This document shows positions 44,757 to 52,024 of a DNA stretch of 64,000 bases, piece by piece. The stretch is taken from the NCBI RefSeq assembly GCF_907163085.1, contig NZ_CAJQTX010000007.1, forward strand, positions 518,428 through 582,427. The letters are read 5' to 3'. Position 1 is the stretch's first letter. Every line of letters begins with the position of its first letter. The notes below the pieces were generated by a model. It ran no database searches, was not told where the DNA came from, and saw only the letters and a program-made list of their open reading frames with translations. A program made the translations under genes and the position numbers. The DNA is from Candidatus Accumulibacter sp. ACC003. Lineage in GTDB: Bacteria; Pseudomonadota; Gammaproteobacteria; Burkholderiales; Rhodocyclaceae.

Positions 44757-44829
44757 TCAACCCCGGCGGGGAGACCAGTCCCCGCTCCGGGAGGCATGGT
44801 GTCTCCGCCATTTGTATTTGGAGGAAACC
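44757..44829 (+). promoter_or_regulatory. structured 5' leader L5 (before recT)
   Basis: Two alternative stems share bases: GCGGGG (44766-44771) with CCCCGC (44780-44785), or GGAGAC (44770-44775) with GTCTCC (44801-44806). They cannot form together. ATTTGTATTTGGAGG and the recT ATG follow. Confidence 0.65.
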
Positions 44830-45891
44830 ATGTCTCAAACCTTGCGTAACATCCAGAGCGCCCGCCAGGGGAATACGACCAGCGTGGTGTCTTTTCCAGC
44901 GATGCTCGAACAGCTCAAGGGCGAAATCGCCCGCGCTCTGCCCAAGCATCTCAGTGCGGAGCGCATGGCGCGGATCGCACTGACTGCGTTTCGCATGAAT
45001 CCGAAGCTGTCTGAAGTGGAGCCACGCAGTGTCGTCGCGGCGGTCATCCAGTCTTGTCAGCTCGGTCTGCAAATCGGCCTGATGGGCGAAGCGCATCTCG
45101 TCGCCTTCGGTAGCCAGTGCCAGTTGATTCCCGGCTATCAGGGGCTCGTGAAACTCGCGCGCAACAGCGGCAGCGTGCAGGACATCTATGCGCACGAAGT
45201 GCGGATCAACGACAAGTTCGACATCGTCCTGGGCCTCAACCGTTCCTTGATGCACGAGCCGTTGAAGAAGAACGGCTTTCCGGCGTCCGACGACGAGCGC
45301 GGAGCGATCGCCGGTTTCTACGCAGTCGCGGTGTTCACGGATGGCTCACGCACCTTCCACGCCTTGTCGAAGGAGCAGGTCGAGTGGGTACGTGACCACT
45401 CCCGCGGGTACCAGATGGCGAAGAAGAACCGAAAAGAGAGTCCCTGGGACACGCATTTCGTCCCGATGGGCCTCAAGACGGCCATTCGCCGCCTGTGCAA
45501 TCTGCTACCGAAATCGCCGGAGCTGGCCATGGCACTGGCCATGGACGAACTCAACGAACGCGGTAAGACCCAGAACATCGGGATGGCCGAGGCGATCGAC
45601 GGCTCCTGGGCTCCGATCATCGACGACGAATCAAGTGAATCGAAGAGTAACGAGGCGGGGGCGGGCGACCAGAAGTCCGGTCGTGAAGGCGGCAACCCGC
45701 CGCTCCATGTGCTCCTCACCAGCATCAGCCAGGCCGCATCCGTTGATGACCTCGACGAACGCTACGCCAAGGCTGAAGACGCCGCCGACGACGGCGATCT
45801 TGAGCAGTTGCTTCGCGCCTATCGCAGCCGTAAGGCAGTGTTGACCGACACGGCTTCACCGGCCAGTGCGATTGTCGGCGTAGCGAAATGA
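44830..45891 (+). CDS. recT: RecT family single-strand annealing protein
   Basis: 353 aa. RecT core: MARIALTAFRMNPKLSEVEP, VVAAVIQSCQLGLQIGLMGE, LVAFGSQCQLIPGYQGLVKL, FVPMGLKTAIRRLCNLLPKS. It anneals complementary single strands after resection by the RecE-like nuclease upstream. TTTGGAGG precedes the ATG. The C-terminal tail is Asp/Glu-rich and less conserved. Confidence 0.94.
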   Translation: MSQTLRNIQSARQGNTTSVVSFPAMLEQLKGEIARALPKHLSAERMARIALTAFRMNPKLSEVEPRSVVAAVIQSCQLGLQIGLMGEAHLVAFGSQCQLIPGYQGLVKLARNSGSVQDIYAHEVRINDKFDIVLGLNRSLMHEPLKKNGFPASDDERGAIAGFYAVAVFTDGSRTFHALSKEQVEWVRDHSRGYQMAKKNRKESPWDTHFVPMGLKTAIRRLCNLLPKSPELAMALAMDELNERGKTQNIGMAEAIDGSWAPIIDDESSESKSNEAGAGDQKSGREGGNPPLHVLLTSISQAASVDDLDERYAKAEDAADDGDLEQLLRAYRSRKAVLTDTASPASAIVGVAK

Positions 45892-45915
45892 GCGCCCCGC
45901 GAGAAAGCGATCGCG

Positions 45916-46227
45916 GTGTCTCTATCCAGGGCCGATGGCCCGAGCCCACGACGAAAGGCGTCGGTCCGTGCACAGCGAGCAGAGGCACCTGACGAAGGTT
46001 ACCCGTGGGCTGACGATGACCTCGTCAGGCTCCACAGGCGCCTGCTGCACAAGTCGCTGCGCGCTCTGTTCGATTCGAGGGTCTGCGCCGCCACACGGGT
46101 GGAGATCCTCGACTGGCTGCTGTCCCCGTGGGATTGCTCGAACGCCTTCTCGTACTACGCGTGCTGCGCGCTCTCTGGCCTCGATCCCGAAGTGATTCGG
46201 GATCGGGTGCTGGAACGCTACCGGTGA
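45916..46227 (+). CDS. hypothetical protein
   Basis: Up to 103 aa with a GTG start. A basic N-terminus is followed by YPWADDDLVRLHRRLLHKSL and TRVEILDWLLSPWDCSNAFS, then LSGLDPEVIRDRVLERYR. The family is not recognised. The second half reads as a folded helical protein. It follows recT by 24 bp and probably belongs to the same module. Confidence 0.6.
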   Translation: MSLSRADGPSPRRKASVRAQRAEAPDEGYPWADDDLVRLHRRLLHKSLRALFDSRVCAATRVEILDWLLSPWDCSNAFSYYACCALSGLDPEVIRDRVLERYR

Positions 46228-46237
46228 CGCGATCCCC

Positions 46238-46300
46238 GATAAACCTCCGGCGGCAACGCCGGGCTTTCCCCAGAGGGGTGATGCAGCCCTTTGCGGAAAG
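46238..46300 (+). promoter_or_regulatory. structured leader L6 with no gene after it
   Basis: A perfect 6-bp hairpin CCGGCG-GCAA-CGCCGG (46247-46262), then CTTTCCCCAGAGGGG and CAGCCCTTTG, like leaders L1-L5. No gene or TGGAGG follows. This marks where the module was probably cut by a deletion. Confidence 0.5.
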
Positions 46301-47210
46301 CGGATCTTGGCGCTGGCGGGCCGGTGAAATTCTCCGTGTTGCTGCGAGGTTGTGCGCCCCAGGTTTGCACTTGGGAACGGACATGGTTCAGGCGAGAGGT
46401 CTTGCCTGACACAATCTGACGACAGACCGAGCTGCGGGCGCGCGGTGGACACAAGTAGCCAGGACTCTGCAGCCGATGGTTGCCGCGGGCCGGCAAGAGC
46501 TGTTCGAAGTGCTGCGACGTCAATTGTGACGCAAACGTCCGCTGTGCCGCGTAAAGGAGACGGGTGTGCGGTCGGCTTCAATGACTCCTCGTCGGCCGAA
46601 GCGGCCGTTGGCGGCACATCGGGCGGACGGCCGGTATAGCGCCTTGACCGGACGTACGGGAAGAAATTTCGCCGACCGGCTGCTTCGACTTTTCGGCCGT
46701 CATCAACGCGGTATCGCGCAGCCAGGTTGCCTATCTATTCGAGCTGGCCAGCGATCTGGATGACCAGATTTCCCACATGATGGCCAATCTGGAAGAGGTA
46801 CAGGCAACGCTATCGCAATTGACGGCGCTGTCCCCAGACAGCTTGTGCCATGGAGGCCTGGACGGCGGCGAATGATGGCTGGCCGCCCCTACTCTGGCCC
46901 ATCAAGCGTCCGGTCACAACGGCGGATCGCATCGCCAACCACAAGGGACGCAATCCGCAGGAACGCGCCTCCCTGAAAAAGCGCCTGCTGCGCAAGTGGA
47001 TGAGCAAATGAAGCTCCCGCTTGCTCCAAGGTGGAGGCTGGTGACACAACTGCTTGTTCTACCCCTGGTAAGTGCGCCCGTCGCGGATGTGATAAATCCG
47101 CCGGAAGGTCGGGGTGATCTCCTCGATTTGTGTGGGCAACCGGCATCGCACGACCGCCGGTGTGAAAAACACAGTGGCAAGGCTTGCGCTCACGCGAAGG
47201 GTCCGGACGG
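46301..47210. other. decayed stretch with one coding-like fragment
   Basis: No intact gene in about 900 bp. A frame at 46648-46875 without a start reads FDFSAVINAVSRSQVAYLFE then LASDLDDQISHMMANLEEVQ, which looks like the C-terminal part of a real helical protein. I cannot name it. The rest shows only short shadow frames. Confidence 0.4.
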
Positions 47211-47429
47211 CTAAACAGGCACCCGAACGTACCCGCGGCGAATTCTGACCTTCTCCATGGTCTCGATTATCTTCATGCCTTCCGCTTCGCTCGATACGAA
47301 GAGAGTCCGGAGCGCACCAAGACGATTGGTCTTGCCGCCCCTGGCGACGATCAGCACCCAATCCTGAAGCAGGTCACGCACCAAGCGGACCTCGTAGTAC
47401 CTATTACTCGTCTCCCAGCGAACGCGCAT
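47211..47429 (-). CDS. WGR-like small protein
   Basis: 72 aa from MRVRWETSNRYYEVRLVRDL with GAGAGG upstream. The pattern YYEVRLVRDLLQDWVLIVAR followed by GGKTNRLGALRT is that of WGR domains, small nucleic-acid-related modules found in poly(ADP-ribose) polymerases and as single bacterial proteins. Here it stands alone in mobile DNA. The function is unknown. Confidence 0.65.
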   Translation of the reverse strand: MRVRWETSNRYYEVRLVRDLLQDWVLIVARGGKTNRLGALRTLFVSSEAEGMKIIETMEKVRIRRGYVRVPV

Positions 47430-47744
47430 CGTTGCCTCTCCGCCACCCTGCATTGCAGACCATCATTGAACTCCGGCGTGTATGCGGGTGCCGGTACATT
47501 CATCTTTCATTGCAAAAGTGATTGACTTCTACATCTCACCCTTGGCAGACTAAATTTCGGGGGAAGCTCAAATTCTACTTTGTCAGATTGCGCGGCGTTG
47601 GCGCACTATTAGCAACATCTGATATACGATATGTTTGATTCCAGAACTTTGGTAACCGTTCACACCCCCTTAACAAACGCCGCCAACGCCATGCTTTTGC
47701 GGCATAATTCGTGATCATGACGACGACACGATAGCCGCGAAGAG

Positions 47745-49394
47745 ATGCGCCTGAGCAAGCATGATCTTTTCCAGATGGACGACGAGTGGCTGAAGAAGCT
47801 GCCGGCCGAGCTGTTGCTGGAAGTATCGAAGCGACTGCTGCACGACGTCAAGGCATTGCAGGATCAGCTGAATAAAAATCCGGGCAACAGCTCGCGGCCG
47901 CCGAGTACAAAGCCACCGTGGGAGAAGGCACGCGACCCAGACGTGAAGAAAGGCGTGCCAGCCGAGGCTGCCGCGGGCGCTGGCGATGGTGCTGCCGATG
48001 GCGCTGCCGATGGCGCTGCCGATGGTGCTGGCGATGGTGCTGCCGATGGCGCTGCCGTCACGGCAGACGGCCCGGCGCCGGCGAAAGAAACTGCCCCCCC
48101 GGCGACCGAGGAGTGCCCATTGCCCGGAGAGGACTCGGGGAAGCGGCCGGGCAAGCAAGTTGGCAGTCCGGGCCATGGTCGCACGCAGAAGCTGGCGGTT
48201 ACTGACAGTCGCGCGCACCGACCCGAGCACTGCGCGGCTTGTGGTGGCGCCCTGGCGGAGGATGCCGAGTCGCAGGCTTACACCGCCTGGGACGAGATCG
48301 ACATCGCGCCACCGGTCGAGGGCAGCATTGGGCTAACGTTCAGCGTCACGCGTCACACGCTGCTTGAAGTGCGCTGCGCCTGCGGGCACGTCAGCCGTGC
48401 CCGGCCTTGGCGGGCGCCGCCCGACGCCCAGTGGGAAAAGGTTGAGCTCGGTGAATGGCGCTTGGTGGGTCCTCGCCTGGCCGGCGTGATCGTTCTGCTC
48501 GCGCTGCGAATGCGCCTGTCGCGAGCGAGCATTCGCGAGCTCCTGCGGGAAGTCTTCGACCTCACGCTGAGCACCGGCGTGATCGATGAGACGATCCGCG
48601 AAGCGGGTCGTGCCAGCTTCCCGCTGGAGGACGCCCTGGTGGACGATATCGTGCAGGTGGCGCAGTTGCACATCGATGAAACGTCGTGGCCGGAATCCGG
48701 CGCGCTGTTGTGGTTGTGGGCGCTGGTCAGTCCCTCTTCGGTGCTCTACCTCATCGGCCCACGCACCCGGGAGATGCTTGAGAACGCCCTGCAAGACGGC
48801 TATACCGGCATTCTCGTCAGCGATGGTTACGCGGTCTACCGCAACTGGGAAAACCGCCTGCGCTGCTGGCCGCACCTGATGCGCAAGCTGCGGGGGCTGG
48901 CCGAATCGAGTGATGGCCGGGTGTCCCGGGTTGGGCAGGAGATGGAAGGTCTTCTGACAGCGCTGATGGCGGCCATCTACGCGGCGCGGCTCGATCCGCC
49001 GCCGCAAGCGCTACCCGAGCGCTACGCCGCCGAGGTCGAACGGCTGCGACACCTGTGCGAGGTGCATCGGACGGATCAACATCCGGCCCTGCGCAGTGTC
49101 GTGCGCGAATTCCTTTACGACTGGAAAGTCATCCTGCGTCCGCTCGCGGAGCCCCTGTTGCCGCTGTCCAACAACGCCGCCGAACGGGCGTTGCGACACT
49201 GGGTCATTTCACGCCGCATCAGTCACGGCACCCGTTCCGAAGCGGGATCCCGCGCCTTCGCCCTCCTGGCCAGCGTCATCGAGACCTGCCGCCGCCGCGG
49301 CGCCTCCGCGTGGCAGTACCTCGGCACCGTCATCGCTGCCGCTCGCAAAGGCTTACAGCTTCCCGCGCTCCCTGCTATCCCGGCTGCGGCATAG
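47745..49394 (+). CDS. IS66-family transposase (single-gene element)
   Basis: 549 aa. The N-terminal helix (LLEVSKRLLHDVKALQDQLN) is followed by NPGNSSRPPSTKPPW, typical of IS66, then an Ala/Asp/Gly linker made of 12-bp repeats, a zinc-finger region (CAACGG and CACGH cysteines) and the DDE core: Asp in LHIDETSWPESGALL, Asp in ILVSDGYAVYRNW, and the Glu in LSNNAAERALRHWVISRR. The frame is intact. It is only distantly related to the two DUF4338-carrying IS66 copies. Confidence 0.92.
   Translation: MRLSKHDLFQMDDEWLKKLPAELLLEVSKRLLHDVKALQDQLNKNPGNSSRPPSTKPPWEKARDPDVKKGVPAEAAAGAGDGAADGAADGAADGAGDGAADGAAVTADGPAPAKETAPPATEECPLPGEDSGKRPGKQVGSPGHGRTQKLAVTDSRAHRPEHCAACGGALAEDAESQAYTAWDEIDIAPPVEGSIGLTFSVTRHTLLEVRCACGHVSRARPWRAPPDAQWEKVELGEWRLVGPRLAGVIVLLALRMRLSRASIRELLREVFDLTLSTGVIDETIREAGRASFPLEDALVDDIVQVAQLHIDETSWPESGALLWLWALVSPSSVLYLIGPRTREMLENALQDGYTGILVSDGYAVYRNWENRLRCWPHLMRKLRGLAESSDGRVSRVGQEMEGLLTALMAAIYAARLDPPPQALPERYAAEVERLRHLCEVHRTDQHPALRSVVREFLYDWKVILRPLAEPLLPLSNNAAERALRHWVISRRISHGTRSEAGSRAFALLASVIETCRRRGASAWQYLGTVIAAARKGLQLPALPAIPAAA
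47975..48060 (+). repeat. 12-bp coding repeats in the transposase linker
   Basis: About six imperfect copies of GGCGCTGCCGAT or close variants encode GAAD/GAGD units. A slippage-prone linker between the N-terminal helix and the zinc-finger region. Confidence 0.75.
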
Positions 49395-49552
49395 GGGGAG
49401 TGAACGATTACAAACTTTGGGCGAGAACTCCACCTGTCCCCGTCCTACGTTATGCGGCAGGCGCAAGTTGCCAACCCTGACGAAGCGATTGAAGTCGGCT
49501 AGCCCGGCCGTCGGCGGCACTGCGGTCTGGCAATCGGGGAGCGCCGTCCAGT

Positions 49553-50488
49553 ATGCGTGATGCAAGCACCTGGGGAGGCATCTCTACGGCGCTCGCCATG
49601 CTGTCGGTCGCGGTCGTCGCCCTGCTCACCATCAATCACCTAATTCGCCGCAGCCTGGCCGCGCCGCGCGTTGCCGAAAGCGGGGTTCCCGACGGACTGC
49701 CGTGGCGCCAGGTGGCGTTCTCCAGCGTGCGCGGAAAGACTCTGTTTGGCTGGTTCATCCCGGCCGGCGAATGCGCACCGGCACTGGCAATTCTGCATGG
49801 CTGGGGTGGCAACGCCGAAATGATGTTGCCGCTGGCCAAGCCCCTGCACGCAGCAGGCTACGCCCTGCTCTTCTTCGACGCACGCAGCCACGGCCGTAGC
49901 GATGGCGACACCTTCGCTTCCCTGCCACGCTTTGCCGAAGATCTGGCGCACGCGGTCGATTGGTTGCGCGCCCAGGTGGACGTCGATGCATGCCGAGTCG
50001 GTGTCATCGGGCATTCCGTAGGGGCGGCAGCGGCTTTGCTGCTCGCCAGCCAACGACAGGACCTGGTCGCCGCCGTGACGCTGGCCGCTTTCGCCGATCC
50101 GGCAGCGATCATGCGGCGCTGGCTGAAAGCGCGGCGGATTCCCTATTGGCCGCTGGGGGCCTACATTCTGTACTACGTCCAGCACGTCATCGGCCATCGT
50201 TTCGCGGACATCGCACCCTGCCACACCATCCGCGCGGCAAGCTGCCCGGTGCTGCTCGTACACGGCACCGACGACGAAACGGTACCGGTCAGCGAAGCGC
50301 AGGAAATTTTCGCCAGGCGCCGTGATGAGCGGGTACGCTTGCTGCTGATCCCTGGTAGCCATGATCAGTACGGGGAAATGGAGCGCCACTTTGAAACGGT
50401 GATCGACTTTCTGGACGCTGCCACAAGACCATTTGCCGACCGACACGGCGAAGGATTCTCGCCACCAACAACAGGAGATGCAAGGTGA
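49553..50488 (+). CDS. membrane-anchored alpha/beta hydrolase
   Basis: 311 aa. An N-terminal membrane helix (LAMLSVAVVALLTINHLI) anchors the protein. The hydrolase fold follows: AILHGWGGNAEMM (oxyanion site), VGVIGHSVGAAAALL (GHSVG nucleophile elbow), LLVHGTDDETVPVSEA (Asp) and PGSHDQYGEM (His). It is similar in type to YqkD/BEM46-like peptidase-fold proteins; the substrate is unknown. The stop overlaps the GTG of the next gene. Confidence 0.88.
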   Translation: MRDASTWGGISTALAMLSVAVVALLTINHLIRRSLAAPRVAESGVPDGLPWRQVAFSSVRGKTLFGWFIPAGECAPALAILHGWGGNAEMMLPLAKPLHAAGYALLFFDARSHGRSDGDTFASLPRFAEDLAHAVDWLRAQVDVDACRVGVIGHSVGAAAALLLASQRQDLVAAVTLAAFADPAAIMRRWLKARRIPYWPLGAYILYYVQHVIGHRFADIAPCHTIRAASCPVLLVHGTDDETVPVSEAQEIFARRRDERVRLLLIPGSHDQYGEMERHFETVIDFLDAATRPFADRHGEGFSPPTTGDAR

Positions 50489-50904
50489 AGAAGCGCTACT
50501 GGATAATCATCATCCTGCTGTTGCTCGTTGGTCTCGACTGGGTAATCCGCGCGCCCGATTCGCGTTCTCGCCAGCTGACGGCAGTCATTGCGGCGCAGGG
50601 CAGCGCGAAGCTGCAGAGCTACCCCTACCAGTTCCGGGTCCTGAAAGTAACTGGCGAAACGGCGTTCATCAGTACGCCGCGCAACGTCCAGGTACCGGCG
50701 TTCAAGGCACTAGCCGTTCTCTATCCGGAAATCGATACCAAGAACGCCAACGATCCGGCGTTCATCGCCGCGCAAACGCTGCTCGGCGAAGTACAAGCTG
50801 AAGCGCGCGCGATCGTCCTCGCGCAGCCCGGGATCAAGGACGCGCGCTGGGAACTTGATCGTGAGTGGCTCGCCGCGCACCATATCGAAGTGCCCGAGAG
50901 GTAA
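50485..50904 (+). CDS. hypothetical membrane-anchored protein
   Basis: 139 aa, GTG start overlapping the hydrolase stop (GTGA), with GGAGATG upstream. One N-terminal membrane helix (YWIIIILLLLVGLDWVI), then a small soluble domain (SYPYQFRVLKVTGETAFIST, AFKALAVLYPEIDTKNANDP). I do not recognise it. The coupling suggests it works with the hydrolase at the membrane. Confidence 0.75.
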   Translation: MKKRYWIIIILLLLVGLDWVIRAPDSRSRQLTAVIAAQGSAKLQSYPYQFRVLKVTGETAFISTPRNVQVPAFKALAVLYPEIDTKNANDPAFIAAQTLLGEVQAEARAIVLAQPGIKDARWELDREWLAAHHIEVPER

Positions 50905-51029
50905 TTTCCAGCGCGGCAAGCGCGAAGACGCGGCGTGCTCGCTGCTGCCACGGATGGCTGCAGAAACCATTCTGGGATGCTGCGCTGTGGGTTTCAGCAC
51001 AACGATTGATGACCGGGGATATTCGTTCA

Positions 51030-51222
51030 ATGAGTCCGGAAGCGATGTGGCGCAATCGTTACCACGAAGCTGGCGAACAATATTTGTTTGGCACAGAACC
51101 GCTTCCTGGCGCACCGAGCAAGACTGCTGCAGGACGGACGAAGGGCGGTGTCGCTCGCCGAGCAGGGTCTCGAGGTCATTCATCAGGATCCGAGGCTGCT
51201 GATCGCCGACGAGAGCGATTGA
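51030..51222 (+). pseudogene. SAM-dependent methyltransferase remnant
   Basis: The first frame reads MSPEAMWRNRYHEAGEQYLF then GTEP. It continues in another frame as NRFLAHRARLLQDGRRAVSL then AEQGLEVIHQ, ending at a stop. Together they match the start of small class I methyltransferases (YxxxxxxYxxGTEPNxFL). A frameshift and loss of the SAM-binding part make it dead. Confidence 0.6.
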
Positions 51223-51525
51223 CGTCAGCGCCTCTTCAACGATTTTTTGCGGCGCCAGCGTTTCCGCCAGCGGCGGACTGCAGCAGCGGGTGGCCGTCGC
51301 GGGCTGGGAAGACGCCGTGGTGGTGGTCGAGATGACGACACTCGAAAAGAAATTCGTCCAGAGCTACCAGAGCGATGGCGGGAATGGACAACTCGTCATC
51401 TCCTCCGTGGCACAGGTTTCGGAAGGGCAGCCGGTTTCATACCCCCTCGTATATGACCGGCTCAAACCTGACCTAGGTGAGAAACAGGCGCGCCGGAACG
51501 TCAGCGCGGGACAAGGAGGAACGCG
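51223..51525. other. gap with an unidentified frame
   Basis: A frame at 51290-51529 reads VVVVEMTTLEKKFVQSYQSD then GNGQLVISSVAQVSEGQ; it has no good start and is not recognised. It may be a remnant. GACAAGGAGG at its end is the ribosome site of the next gene. Confidence 0.35.
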
Positions 51526-52024
51526 ATGAACATCCATTATCTGCAGCACGTGCCGTTCGAAGGACTCGGAAGCATCGAGGAGTGGATTCGGCGCGGTGGG
51601 CACGCACTCGGCGCAACGCGCCTCTACCGTGGCGATCCCCTGCCAGGCATCCACACGGTGGATCTGCTGGTGGTGTTGGGCGGCCCCATGAACATTTACG
51701 AAGAGGCTGACTACCCCTGGCTGGTGAACGAGAAGCGCTTCATCGAACGGGCCATCGCCGCCGGCCGGCGCGTGCTCGGCATCTGCCTCGGGGCGCAGTT
51801 GGTTGCCGATGTGCTTGGCGCAAGGGTCTACGCCAACGCCGACAAGGAGATCGGCTGGTTTCCGGTCGAAAAGACGGAGGCCGTCTCTGGCGACGGCCTG
51901 TTTGAAGCCTTCCCACGGCAAATCGATGTGTTCCACTGGCATGGCGACACCTACGACATTCCGACCGGCGCGGTGCGTGCCGCTCGGAGCGCCGGCTGCG
52001 CGAACCAGGCCTTCGTCTACGACG
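51526..52024 (+). pseudogene. class I glutamine amidotransferase, 5' part (split by an IS)
   Basis: MNIHYLQHVPFEGLGSIEEW with AAGGAGG upstream. VVLGGPMNIYEE and the nucleophile elbow RVLGICLGAQLVADVLG (Cys) are present, then HWHGDTYDIP. The frame is native to FVYD at 52024, then enters the IS and stops at 52131. Joined to 54415-54647, it would give a 243-aa GMP-synthase-like amidotransferase. The Cys nucleophile is now separated from its His-Glu partners, so it cannot be functional. Confidence 0.88.

Larger units (their letters stand above)
47652..49411 (+). mobile_element. IS66-family element of a different, single-gene type
   Basis: Imperfect inverted ends (left GTAACCGTTCACACCCCCT; right, reversed, GTAATCGTTCACTCCCCCT) at 47652 and 49411. 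The flanks are GAACTTTG and AAACTTTG, an 8-bp duplication with one mismatch. About 1.76 kb with one transposase gene and no accessory gene. Confidence 0.82.

Noticed and set aside
51290-51529. 79-codon frame before the amidotransferase gene
   Set aside because: No credible start or similarity, and its end overlaps the ribosome site of the next gene.
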